Source: Promerops cafer (taxonomy: Eukaryota > Chordata > Aves > Passeriformes > Nectariniidae). Taken from it: a stretch of DNA of 64,000 nt. The translations under genes were made by a program, and so were the position numbers. The DNA lies in contig VZSE01002737.1 in assembly GCA_013398275.1 (NCBI GenBank), positions 65,961-129,960 of the forward strand. The letters run 5' to 3'. Each line of letters begins with the position of its first letter. Positions within the stretch are counted from its first letter, which is position 1. The notes below the pieces were generated by a model, which worked only from the letters and a program-made list of their open reading frames with translations, made no database searches and was not told the origin of the DNA. Below are positions 52,676-64,000 of the stretch, in pieces.

Positions 52676-53887
52676 ATGAGTATCACTATGAGATGTAGAG
52701 GAGCACTGAACCCCATCCCTTTTTCTGCGCTTCACCTATCAGATTAATTTTATATCTACTGCAAAGAACAAAATTAGCTGAAATGAAAAAGGAGATTCAT
52801 AACAATAACAGCAGAGACTTATTTTGTTGTGTGTGAGAACACTGGGAGGTCTGACAGGCATTAAGCCTTCATTTCCATTCACTGACAAGGAAATAGATGC
52901 ATGGAGCCTTTGGGACAAATGGTACATTTTTAAAGGTGTGAGAAAATGTCGATTACAGAGGTGTGAGTGTATCCTTTGTGCTCTAACCAGTCTTTTTTCA
53001 TTTATCCAACACATAGCACAACCCCCTTGGCAATTAGAGGAATGATAGCTCTGTGGGATGATACTGATACGGGGCACTGAAGAAGCTGCATCTGTGCGCC
53101 TTCCACATTGTTTAGCTTCCATCCCTTGCAGACTGCTTATGGATGTTTTTTCCCAGCACTCCTCTCACAGTGCTAACTCTGAGTTTGTTCCAAGTGATAC
53201 ACCTTCCTATAGAGTGGGATGACAGTGATCATTAGTGTAAAAATTGCTTCGCACTTCCTATTATCATTCCTATTTCCTTCTTCAACCAAAACTTATCTGC
53301 TAAAGGGAAGCAAAATGCTCTTTTGCATAGCAAAGGGTCAGGCACTCTGTAGAAAGGAATTGGATGTTACAAGGCAGTGATTATACCATAAAACATAGGG
53401 ACAAATGGATTCAGGTTAAGACAACCTGCATTCCATTTTGAGTAGTGAATTTCCCACTACAATGAAATTTTTTTGATGTGTTTTTATGTGCTGTATTTCT
53501 CAGTGTAGGATGATATGCTCTGGATGGGCATATTTAAATTTTTATCTTATTTTATAGCTACAATAAATGAAATGTTAAATCATTGGAGATAAATGCTTCC
53601 TATCTTCCTATGTTTTTACAAGAGTAGCACTTTGGCTTTACAGATTCCCAAGTGCAACCATGGCTGCAAAAACAGGAGATGCACAAAGAAAATGCATGAG
53701 TGGCATAAACATTCTATGATCTGAGATATTCATGCATAGTGGTTCCACTTATCTATAATAAAACAACTTAAATATGAGGCAAGGGATGGATTAGGTGACT
53801 CCCTAACCAATTTTCTATTATTTTAAAACCTCACACTATCAAAATCTGTATTGTGCACCACAGGACTGTATGTTTTATACACAAATA
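52676..53887 (+). repeat. 1.2-kb tandem duplicate, copy 2 (likely assembly artefact)
   Basis: These 1212 bases are about 99.7 percent identical to copy 1. The variants are clustered within some 50 bases, and the rest reads as identical. This could be the other haplotype or simply the other contig's version of the same locus. The minus-strand open frame (52739-53122) shows two amino-acid replacements and a one-residue loss relative to copy 1. With so few differences this is no sign of coding constraint. Confidence 0.97.
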
Positions 53888-54569
53888 TTTTGTCTGTAGG
53901 GTTTCTATGGCTCACTGTTGAGCTGAAGCTCTTCTTCTCCCATCTTTACCACACCTTAAGAAAGAGCTTCATCTGAGAAGAGCTCCAGGGCAAAAATGAG
54001 GAATAACAGATTAAAACATTGAGAAAACCTCTTACCATATTTCATTTCACTTGCAATTTCTGGCGGTGTTCCCCTGTGTTAAAATGGTCCTCTGGCTTAA
54101 ACTAGCCCCGAATATGTTTAGGAAACCAAAGCACAAACATCATAACTAATGATCCATGGTTACATATAAACTGGTTACCCATTCAAGCTGAAAATTTTCA
54201 TGGGACAGAAGCATTTGCTGTGAGAAGATAGGTAATAAATATGTTCTTTACAAATGCCACTTCCTTGGTGGTTTCACACCTATTGTCCCACATGAGCAAT
54301 GATGTTCTTTAGAGTCTAATTAAACCATCCACTCACACCATCTTTTAACTTTAGAGTTGCAACACTGTCTCCTTCAAAGAAAGATTGTGGAATCAAGAGC
54401 TGTCACGGCCCAGATCAATGCAAATTTATCTGTATAGCCTGGAGAGGCAACAGTTCAGCCTTTAATTTGTGTATCAGTCTTTTCCATGACTGGGTGCATT
54501 TCAAAGACAAACCATCACACACAGTTAGTGCCTTGATTTGTCCCTGTCCAAGGAAACCTGCAGAGCCTC

Positions 54570-54605
54570 TTTAGTATTTCTAGCAGCCCTGCTAGAAATA
54601 CTAAA
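54570..54605. repeat. 36-bp near-perfect palindrome
   Basis: A 17-base arm (TTTAGTATTTCTAGCAG, 54570-54586) and its exact reverse complement (54589-54605) are separated by only two C residues. With a 2-base spacer it could extrude as a cruciform in DNA. The arms and loop are too short for a typical microRNA precursor. No flanking repeat family is recognised. Confidence 0.97.
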
Positions 54606-55575
54606 AAGACAGGCCAGCTCCTTCCAGGGCAGCTGTGCCTGCCTCAGATTGCAGTGGCATTCGTGATATACCTCAGCTATACCAGTTTTGCCAAGGTTCA
54701 GTTTTGTGGCATCCAGTCCTAACTGGGAAGGATCAGCAAAGGAGAATCTCTGTTACCACTGATAATTAGTGGCACATGAAAAAGAAAAACACATAAAGTG
54801 GAGGTAAATGATAAAAATACAAGTAGCAAAGAACAAGGCACCTTCATGATTGAGAATACTATCCTAATGGTATTTTTAGTCTGATTTCTGGGCATTGGCT
54901 TAGTAGGGGAAAAATGGCAGAACAATCACTTAAAGAAAAGCATTCCGTGACAGATCTGGAGATCTGTGTCCTGCAGTGCTCAGAAGCCTCAGCAGATCTT
55001 TTTTTAAGCCCTTAGCACCCTACCTCTCCTTCACACATGCTAAGGGCTGTGGCACAAAAAGGAGGGATTTTTCTATATCTGCATGAGAGAAACATGCTGC
55101 TGCCACCTCTCTCAGTGCCCGTCCTTCCATCTTTGGCTGCTGCAGTGCAGTGCTCCTCTCCTCCCTCTCACCAGAAGTGGGGTGAGTTGGGCACGGGAGA
55201 GAGCTGCAGAGTGATGTACATCACTTTGGGAGTGTGCTGGGGGCATCAGCACAACCTGCTCTCTCTTGGTTTGGTTCCTTGGCTGGCTATGGCTGTTACC
55301 ACCTGAGAGCTTAAACACCCTGCAAGGTCTATGGGAGATTCAGAGGAGGTGGACATCCCTAAAATTACTGCATATACTCAGAAGGTCTGGGTTGTTATCA
55401 TTAAACAGTGAAAATAAAGAGGAAAAAGTGGGAAGTTGTGAGCTCTGATTTTCAAGATATGGAAAGTCACTCTATGTTAATATTCCCATCAGCATAATAA
55501 CATATTGGCTCAGTGATGTTGCAGTGATTAGTTAATATCTGTGCAGCTCTTCAAATTTGCAAATCCTTATTCATC

Positions 55576-55612
55576 ATTTTTAGCACCAGTTTTATGAGCT
55601 GGTGCTAAAAAT
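55576..55612. repeat. 14-bp inverted repeat with 9-base loop
   Basis: ATTTTTAGCACCAG (55576-55589) pairs exactly with 55599-55612 around the loop TTTTATGAG. Transcribed, it would form a stable short hairpin. No gene context explains it. Confidence 0.95.
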
Positions 55613-56525
55613 CACTGCCAAATGCTATAAAAGTGATCGATATCACTATTAAGGCATCAATATTCTTCCTGCAATCACTCACAAAGGATGAATATCCAGA
55701 AAAATTTTAGAATCAAAATAGTTAATAGGGTGGATAAATTATTCAGAGATGCTGACAATGATGTTCTCCTGTTAATTAATAAGATACATCTAGGGAATTC
55801 CAATTGTCTTCCTGAGTAAGCTCCACTTCCAGCTGATGCTAAAAGCTTGTTATGGAGTGGTTGGTCTTTTGAAATGTGCCATTAAAATATTTCAGTTTTA
55901 ATAGATGAAATATATCTCTCCTTTGCAGAAAAAATAGAAATGTATTTTTATGCCTTTTTTTTTTTCTTTCTTTTTTTTTAAGAAAAGAAGCCTGAAGCTA
56001 AGAAAAGAAGAAAATAAGGATGAGGCAAATTCATATAATGTTCAATGTAAATCAGCTATCACCACTCCTTATAACCCCAGCCTTCAAACCTTTGAGGTGC
56101 TACTGCAGTTTCAGATCTGCATGACTTCAATTAAAATTCCAACTGTTTAAAAGGAAACCAAAGAGACCAAAAGCAGATGGATGTGTCCATGTCACTTGCA
56201 CTGGGATGTGGACACATCACACATTACCCAGTGACTTGTCCAGAGAATTGAGGGAGAAGTGCACTTGGGATCTGCAGCATTTATTTTCTTCAAGCTTAAC
56301 GAAACCTGCTGCAACCAACAAAAACCAGTTCATTTTCTTAAGAGACCTTGCCTCTGGAAGGATGTTGTGCAGGGACACAGATGGAGAAAATTTTACTGCT
56401 GCTAGAAACACGCAGTTTTCTGGACAAAAAACTTAATTTTGACTCTGACTCCTGCAATTTTAGCACACAGTTACAGGAGCCATGGAGAAGAAGAAGGAAA
56501 GGATAAGCTTCTAATGTAAGCCAAT

Positions 56526-56568
56526 ACACAACAGCAACAAAAACAAAAAACAACAAAAAAACCCCAAC
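56526..56568. repeat. A/C-rich tract
   Basis: CAACA and AAAAAC units end in A7 followed by CCCC. Composition is like the tract at 50887-50916. Confidence 0.9.
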
Positions 56569-56877
56569 TTCCCAGGAGGTGACCATGAGAAGACCTCACT
56601 AACGCTAATCACCACTGAAAGGGTTTGTTTATGTTCTCCATTTCATAAAACATCCAAGAGCCACATGGTAAAAAAAAGAAACTATTTCATGTGATGGTTT
56701 TGTGCAATGCATGCTCAAGTTTTTATATATTTTATTTCTTTGTTGGGAAGTGATAACACAGTCATTGATTAACGTGAATTCTTGCAAATAATATTTTAAA
56801 AAATGGGAGAAAGCTTGTATATGTTTCAAAGTGCTATGGAAATGAATGTATTAAAAATATTTTCCCTTTATTTTAAG

Positions 56878-56973
56878 AGAAGCTATGGCAAAGGATATAA
56901 TATATTACCCTGTAACTCTGAAAGTAATTTTCAACACACCACCTACACTAAAAGTGTTAATAACTTCCCTAAG
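56878..56973 (+). other. Possible 96-bp exon (speculative)
   Basis: A pyrimidine-rich stretch (TTTTCCCTTTATTTTAAG) provides a plausible acceptor ending at 56877. The sequence AAG followed by GTGAGT at 56971-56979 is a near-consensus donor. The interval is exactly 96 bases, open in the frame that starts at 56803, and would be a phase-0 to phase-0 exon of 32 codons beginning RSYGKGYN. The peptide resembles no family I know. Splice-like motifs at this strength occur by chance in 64 kb, and an untranslated or lncRNA exon is equally possible. Confidence 0.15.
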
Positions 56974-57245
56974 GTGAGTGTCATGCAGAACACAGATAAA
57001 TGCTATTACTGTTTTCAATTTTTAAGGCTTTTGAGACTTATTGCCTGAAATGTCTGCTTCTTATTTTCATGCCATTAATTTTGCATGTTTCTCACTGTCA
57101 GTGTACAGCAGGTTAAGAATCCAAAACATTCTGAAGAACTTCAAAAGAATAAAATAGAATTTTCTATTTGAAGTTTATTTGAATCTTCAAATAATATATG
57201 CTTTGGTTTTAAATTAAATCCAGATTGTTTTCTTTTGCTAGAGTA

Positions 57246-57253
57246 CCCCCCCC
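57246..57253. repeat. C8 homopolymer
   Basis: There are eight consecutive C residues in otherwise AT-rich sequence. Confidence 0.95.
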
Positions 57254-57330
57254 AAATCACAGAGTAAAAACGTGAAGAATTTATAACCTCAGTTAAATGT
57301 TGCTCATATTGAACACTGAAAATTATGTAA

Positions 57331-57379
57331 CATTCTTAATAATTGAAATATATGCATTCTTAATAATTAAAATATATTG
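57331..57379 (+). repeat. 24-bp tandem pair
   Basis: CATTCTTAATAATTGAAATA plus TATG at 57331-57354 is followed by a near-copy at 57355-57379 with one substitution and a one-base insertion. Confidence 0.93.
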
Positions 57380-57909
57380 CATTTTGAATGAATTAGAACA
57401 ATCACTGCTCATTTCCCTATGAATAGATATTAATAGATAACTAAAGAGTACAAATTTCTAGTGTAGCAAAACTGTCTGTCCCCATGATCCCATGGATCTT
57501 CAAACCAGAATTAGATTTCATCTTTGAATCTTCTCACCGTTCTATGAATAAATTTCCCTGCCTGGCCATTCTCATGATGTCTCTTTCACTAGGAGAAACT
57601 TCCTTTCTGGCTAGCATGAATTCTTAGCTTTCTGGTAATAACACTGAAGACTTTTTTTTCTTCTCTTTCTGTACATTCTGCACTAGAATTGGAAGTGGCC
57701 TGGTCCTTCACTTACTTCTCTGCTGCCTTAATTAATCCAGACTTCTGGAAATCTTAAACTTCATCACTGATCTCATCCACTCCTTAACCATCACATTATT
57801 GACCAGAGGCTCACTTAAGTGTGGAAGATACAATTTCCATATAAATTAACTTAAAGTGCTTCAGTAGCACTTTTAGTGCTACTTAACTCTAGCAATGTTT
57901 AATATGAAT

Positions 57910-57925
57910 AAAAAAAAAAAAAAAA
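57910..57925. repeat. A16 homopolymer
   Basis: Sixteen A residues lie in unique sequence, with no recognisable retroposon body. Confidence 0.95.
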
Positions 57926-60900
57926 TTGTGTCCTGATCATGTGATTCATTGCCAAGAGGAAAAGAAAGAAAATCTTTTGGATTGCCTTGCCATCTTAGAC
58001 ACTGTCACAATTGCACAACATGAAAAACAAAAGAAAAACCCTTGATTAATAGAACAAATGATGGTATTTCTATTATGGTTTACACCTTGCAAATGAGGTC
58101 ACGTTCTCTTCAAGAACTTGAAACATCTGGATGTTGCATAATAGCATGTGCAAGTTCAATCTCACATGGGAGAATAAGAAAAATGCATGCAAAAGTGGGA
58201 CAGCACAGTGAAAAATGATCTAGTGGCTCACTAGCTTAATGATGCTGATGGAACAGAAAACATTTCCCAGGCATTTGAGACTCCACGACCCATTCCACTC
58301 CCACTGGTTGTGTGGACCAGTCTAACTTTCCTTGCAAGCCCATTCTCAAGACTTCCAAAAATTCATCAGCTGAAGACCAATGACTCAAAGTTGCTTGGCA
58401 GCAGCTTGGCAAAGGTTATAAAATAATACTTCATGCTAGGGCAAAATCAAGCTGATAAATGGAAGCACACAGACTAGAAGTATAGATGCAAGTTTGCTAA
58501 ATCAGGTTTCTTCACCCGAGTTTGAAACATTGTCAGGCTTGTTTTGGGTTCCTTTCCTCCCAGGTCAGATAAACTACTCTCAGCCAAGCCTGCAGTAGCT
58601 GAGGTCCATTTGCTCACTCTGGGGAATATCTCTGAACTTTTCTGCAATAAGGTTTGCCTGTTTTCCTTGCCAAAATTCCTTCCTCTGCACTCTGCTCTGG
58701 GATGACACCTGATATCGACTGTTGCTCTTTGCCAGCTTCAGTTGCATTGCAGCAGGGAGCTGCAGTGTGCTGATATTATTAATATAATAAATTCTAGAAT
58801 TACACGATGAAGTGCTTTAATTTCCTCCTTTGATCTTCTTCTCTCAACCCTGACCTGTGCCCTATCTTTACCCTCTAGCATTTGAAACCTCCTAATGACT
58901 TCAAAGAGCTGCAAAACAAGATAGGTTTTTTCCTTCATAGCATGTTACCCCTCTCTGCCCCAGATCAGAGGCCTTGTTGGAGGTCTCTTTCCATGTCATT
59001 TGGAAAATGTGTAAATAGTCTCCTAACACCCTTCACTGAGAAGGTCAAAACAGCTCACATCACAGCAGATGGACTAAACTGTTAGAATGAGGCTCTCAGA
59101 AATCACCCAAATCTGAAACTACTTTCTATTGAATATTCAAGTGGACTTTATCCATGAAAGATTAACTTCCTTGACCCTCTGAGGCCTCTTCTGCATCCAT
59201 TGTGCAGAGCACTAGCATGCCATGTCAGCTTTAAAGAGTATATAATTCACACCCACCTGACACTGCCAGGGTGGTGAAAGTGGATCTGGGTGTAAATTAA
59301 GAGTGCACCTTAGCTTCAGGTAATTTGGCACTAGAATTAATTAAATCAATATTTGAACATTATTTAATCTTAATTTGTATTAAGTATAAAGAAATACAGT
59401 CTGACTGACTTCAGAGTGGATGACACTATTTTCCTAGACATGTACCCTAAGCCAGAGTTAAAAAAATTTATACATACTCTCAGCTGAAATATTTCAGCAT
59501 CTAAGCCATACTTGTTTGTTCTTGTACAATATGTAGTGTTCACTTTTAGTCACAAATATTCCCTTGATTTCAGAGGGCTTCAGCTGAATGGTGGAGGTGA
59601 GGCATCACAACTCGACGGGAGGAATTTGTTTGGCAGAGCTCTCCATTAGACATGGACAGTCTGACCCTTTGGAACATCTGGCTGGATTTGCAAAGGTGAT
59701 GAATGCCCACAAGTTTACCTAAACACTACACACAGATCCTCTGTAAAAATCAAACAATTTGTAGATATTTGACAACTCAGGAGCTGCAAGAAATTAGCAG
59801 GTACTATATGCGCATACAGTTACAAGGAGAAAGCCCAAGAGCATAACTATTATTTGATTATGACAACCAAAAAGCTGAAGTTAAATTTCACCTTACACCT
59901 TGCTGAACTTTATTTTGCAAAACCTATTCTCTGAAGGGCCTAGTTTTTTGCGGGTTTTTTGATTCTTGCCAAATGTGAAAACAGCCAGAATTGTCAGCTT
60001 TCAGAGCAAGAAGAAAATCTCTTCCATTCTTGTGGGTGTTTGAAGTAGAGGTAGACAGTTATTGTTGCTCATATTATTCTTTAACCATGGCTGTGGGCAT
60101 GAGAGGAGATGTAGATCCTAATTTATTTTTATGCTGTGTCCATAAATATATTTTAAAATCATACTACTGGTACCCTTTTATTACTTATTCAGAGTAATGT
60201 AAGTCAAACCAGATAAAGAACAGCCAGTAGCTTGGACTATTTGTCCACAGGAAAAAATAAAAACCATCAAGCCTTGTGTGAGTTATCTGGCCATGTCATC
60301 TGGAAAACAGAGATGGTTTCTGCTCATCTCTTTGTCCCTTCTTTGACCCCCATGCCAGACAGACTGAGGGATTAAACAAATTTACCTTTTCTCAGCAAGA
60401 GTATCAGGGCAACACAGAAGAGCATTGTTTCCCTCTCTTATGTAAGAACAGTGTTAATCACAATTCTGAGGAATAAAAGGAAATTATGGCTCCTATCTTT
60501 GATGTCTGTGAAGAAATGCCAGAGAGAGGATCAGGCTTGTGTCTACATGCACAATCAAGACTGATAAATATCACAGGAGAACCCTTAGAGATGGATGCCA
60601 AAAGGGAGCTTTCAGAAAGCATATGGAATTGTATTTAACATTTATGTACATTTAGATCAGGAGAATATTTTCAAAGGAATACACTAGAGTAAGGGATATA
60701 TTCTGACTTCCATGAACAGTTTTGTTTACTTTGAAGACAGCTGCATGTCCAAATTTCCCAAGGACTGGGTCTGGACCTGTTCCAAGTGATAACTGCTAAA
60801 GCAGGAGGCCAGCATTAGACAGTATCCTTGTCACTATTATCCAACCCCTCAAAGCCGCTGGGATACACAGATAAGAAGCTGGCATGAATGAATCACTGAA

Positions 60901-63649
60901 GGAAAATTACAAGTCACAGAAGAAATTGCATTTCAGACTCGTTGACTTTCCTTCTGGCTGAACGAAAACTACTACACCAGCAGGTGTGCCAGCAGCATGG
61001 AAAACGCTGTTAATTTACAAACACCAACCACTGCTTTGCAAAGAGGCCATGTGGCCTCCCATGCGTGGCTGAGCCTCCTCAGCTGCCCTTTGCTAAGCTC
61101 TGGCTTTGTCCTGTGCTGCAGGCTCTCTGCTTCCACAATACCACAGCGCCAGAGGCAGAATTAAACACCGTCTTTGACTGGAGTAAAAGCAAACTTACAG
61201 ATGACACGGCTTCTATCACCTTTTGTAAAAAGCCAGGAGAATCCTGCAGATGACCTGCCCGGGAGGGGAAGGACTGCTGCTGAGCACAGAAATTGCTCCA
61301 AGCAGTCACACATCTCAGTGAGCACAGCAAAGGTGCAATCCCTGCATTTGAGATGTGCTGGGCACAAAGCTTCCAACTGTTGTGCAGAAAGGCCACGTTG
61401 CTGCTCCGTCACTGTGTTAGCAAGAGGGGACAGTTCAGCCACTTTGCCAGGTGCTGCTGCTGTTCTGGCTCCAGGTCTATCCTGACATTGGTTTTGCACA
61501 GCTCCATCTCTTTTCTCTCAGCTCATCCCAACTAGTGAAATGGTAAAGACATATCATCGCTGGCAATAATCACCTCAGCTTGGTTTGGTTTTGGGTTTGG
61601 AGTTTTTTTGTTCCTTCTTTTCTTCCCCCTTTAGGACCACCTGCTTGATTTTATTGTTCTCTAATAAAATAGAGTTTTAAAGAAATTGCAGGACCCCTGC
61701 ATTGCCAGATAATTGTAATTTTCTTCAAATTAATAACCAGGTCCAGGGAGTACAATTAGGAATGAAAATTGTGGCAAAAGAAATATTCCTGGTTGTGTAG
61801 GTTTTTGTTAAATAACTGAGAAGAAATAGGCAACGTAATTATTAGAAAGCAGCTGGAATATTGGTTTTGCTTTGCATCCACTACCACCAGGAAGCACTGC
61901 CTGTGCTGTGGGACTTGGAGTGGTATGGCACCATTCTCCTTGGTGATCTGGTCTTTTCTGTTCCAAACAGCTGTAGGATTTCTTTTGAACTGCATAACTT
62001 ATATTCTTTGTTACAAGGCTGGCACTGACCTAATTCAGCTCTCAATTTCAGGATGTAATAAGTACAAGGAAGGGAAGTCTGAATCATCTGTAGGCTGTTA
62101 CCTACTCATTGCACATGTAGACACAAGGGATTGACTAGGAACAGGAAAATGATCTTTTAAATATATGTTTACAGGTATATTATCCTTATTTTCAGGTGGT
62201 TTTGTTTGTATCATATATATACTGTATTGTAGTCTGGTTTGTTAAGATGACTGATTTTGTGATTTTTTTTGCCACAGAATCCCAGTTAACTGAGATGTGT
62301 TCACTAAATTCACATCAGAAATATCTGCAATTTTTATCTGTTAAATCTCTTACGCATCTGCTCAAATGCAGGTGGAGAATTAAATTCACTCCTGTGGGCC
62401 AAAAGCTTTTTAATCTCTCCTTAGCTCTGCTTTTGATGCCCACCTGACCACAGCACTCTCTCACCCCATGGCTAAAACCTCCAGGATATCAGCAACAGGA
62501 GTTCCCATCACCCCTGTGGTAGGAACCCCTCAGAGTGCCTGTTTCTGGACTGGCTGCAGACACGTGCCTTGGGTTCACAGTTGGGATGGGCATCCTTGCA
62601 AAATGACAGAGCAGCCTTTGGCTCCTTCCACCTGATGTCCAGAGGCAGGAGAAGGATTAAATAGCAAAAAGACCTGGTTTTCCCATCAGATATTTCCTGG
62701 CTGTAGCAGTTGGAGCATATTATATTCCAAAAGCTTCTCTAATTTTGACTCAATTTGTTTGTTATTGCAGTGGATGAAAAAGGACACTCATTTGCACTTG
62801 ACTTACAGTTTAGCTTCTTCTTCTCATATAGATAGCAATCGCTATTATTTTCCCCCATAAATTGTGATTTTCTATGGGAGATGTTAACCCAAACACTTTA
62901 TCTTTTTAAGCTTTGGTATATTTCTTTTTCAAGTCTTAACTAGAAGTCAATGAAATTGAAGAACATACACCAGTGGAGAATATTAGAATTCTCCCACGGC
63001 AGCTTTACTGTAGTTGTTGTTAGTACTGAGTATTTGGGTGCTTTATTTGGATTAATATTATATTAATTTAAATTGTGTGGTTATATTCCACACCTTGAAC
63101 ATCAAATAAGAGAAATGAGTTATTAAAAGAGAATACTCACTTCTACTATTTGAATTGTAAACCATTTTGTAAGAAAAACACCCTGTGACTGGGCTGTGTA
63201 GTGTTCTGAAGTGTCCATTTCAGAACTTAGTGTGGGGTGAACATGTAGCCTATTCAGTCAGACTGAATTATTTGGGCTTGTCTGCCCAAGGCAGCAGATT
63301 GAGAGTTGTTCTGTGCTTGCTTTAAAAATGACCTGGCTTCATGAGGTACTCAAGCCATCGAGCCAAGACTGAAGAAACTGGGTGAGCTGAACAGGTCTAC
63401 CAGCTCTCATTTTCACTCTGATCTGATTAACAGAACAGGAGAAGCAATCCCTGATATTTCATGAAATTTCTCACTGACTAGGAGATGTAAATCTGTTTTG
63501 TAGCTGAAAACATAAGTTTTGTTGCTGTGCTTGTCTTTTTGGTGATGTAGGTGAAAAATCAAATGAGGATATTTTTCCATCAGTTTTAGATTCATATGTT
63601 TCTCAGCTCTGTGTCTCCCATCAATTTTCACAGATGAAAACCGATCAGC

Positions 63650-64000
63650 CTACGTGAAATTTAACAAGAGCAAATGCCAGATTCTGCACCTGGGATAGAC
63701 AGAACAGCAGGCATGAGTATAAACTGGGAGAGGAGTGCCTGGAGAACAGCCCTGCAGAAAAGAATCTGGGGATGCTGGTAGATGGCAAATTTAATCTGAG
63801 TTAGCAGTGAGCCCTGGCAGCTACCAGGGCAAAGCTCATCTGGGGTGTCAGACCACATCATCCTTGTCAGTGCTTCAGAGGCGTTTGGACAATGCCCTTA
63901 AAAATATACTTTAATTTTCAGTCAGTCCTGAAGTGGTCAGGAGATGGTTGATAGTTGTAGGTCCCTTATAATTGAAATAGTCCATTCTATTCCATTCCAT
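63650..64000 (+). repeat. Internally deleted CR1 LINE with 3' tail
   Basis: The first part (63650-63850) tracks the middle of the CR1 reverse-transcriptase ORF. Landmarks are AAATTTAACAAGAGCAAATG, CTGCACCTGGG, AAACTGGGAGAGGAGTG, GAGAACAGCCCTGCAGA, AATCTGGGGATGCTGGTAGA and GGCAAAGCTCATCTGGGG. Then, without the several hundred bases that should follow, it passes to 3'-UTR-like sequence (GCGTTTGGACAATGCCCTTA near 63882, GGTCCCTTATAATTGAA). It ends in an ATTCTATTCCATTCCAT tail related to the CR1 terminal octamers. The tail reaches the window edge and may continue. In-frame stops (for example the TAG in GGGATAGAC) show it is dead. Confidence 0.88.

Larger units (their letters stand above)
53888..63649. 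other. Unique non-coding sequence, no gene found
   Basis: No gene can be supported. The region holds two strong hairpins (54570-54605 and 55576-55612), an A/C tract (56526-56568), a possible 96-bp exon (56878-56973), a run of eight C (57246-57253), a 24-bp tandem pair (57331-57379) and a 16-base A run (57910-57925). Somewhat GC-richer stretches near 61.0-61.5 and 62.4-62.65 kb carry overlapping open frames up to 112 codons with no recognisable product. Confidence 0.65.

Overview
The window looks like non-coding nuclear DNA from a bird, either a gene-poor intergenic stretch or the inside of a very long intron. The evidence is AT-rich sequence with no bacterial-style gene packing, a low density of interspersed repeats, and recognisable repeats that are CR1 LINE fragments plus very old MIR-like SINE fossils. 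No mammalian Alu, L1 or B elements are visible. Species cannot be fixed from the sequence.

No protein-coding gene can be supported. Open frames are numerous but short (longest 154 codons). They overlap on both strands, match no family I recognise, and several are produced by homopolymer or T/G-rich tracts. No tRNA, rRNA, CRISPR array or intact mobile element was seen.

Layout: 1-9.4 kb is unique sequence with small palindromes and tandem motifs near 5.0-5.6 kb. At 9.4-9.7 kb there is an ancient MIR-like fossil carrying an ATT microsatellite. At 13.9 kb there is a compound AAC/AAT microsatellite. At 17.57-17.96 kb there is a plus-strand CR1 fragment. At 26.48-26.65 kb there is an extreme T/G-only tract. 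At about 28.1 and 37.0 kb there are two more probable MIR-like fossils. At 41.9 kb there is a 53-bp minisatellite. At 42.56-43.13 kb lies the best-preserved CR1, on the minus strand. At 51.46-53.89 kb a 1.2-kb segment occurs twice in tandem, the copies separated by a single N. This is almost certainly an unmerged contig overlap in the assembly. At 54.57 and 55.58 kb there are two near-perfect hairpins. At 63.65-64.0 kb there is an internally deleted CR1 whose 3' tail runs to the window edge.

Nothing in the window amounts to a new biological system. The observations most worth checking are the false tandem duplication, the palindromes, the internally deleted CR1, a possible 96-bp phase-0 exon at 56.88 kb, and a few stretches that read like conserved non-coding regulatory DNA but cannot be confirmed without alignment.
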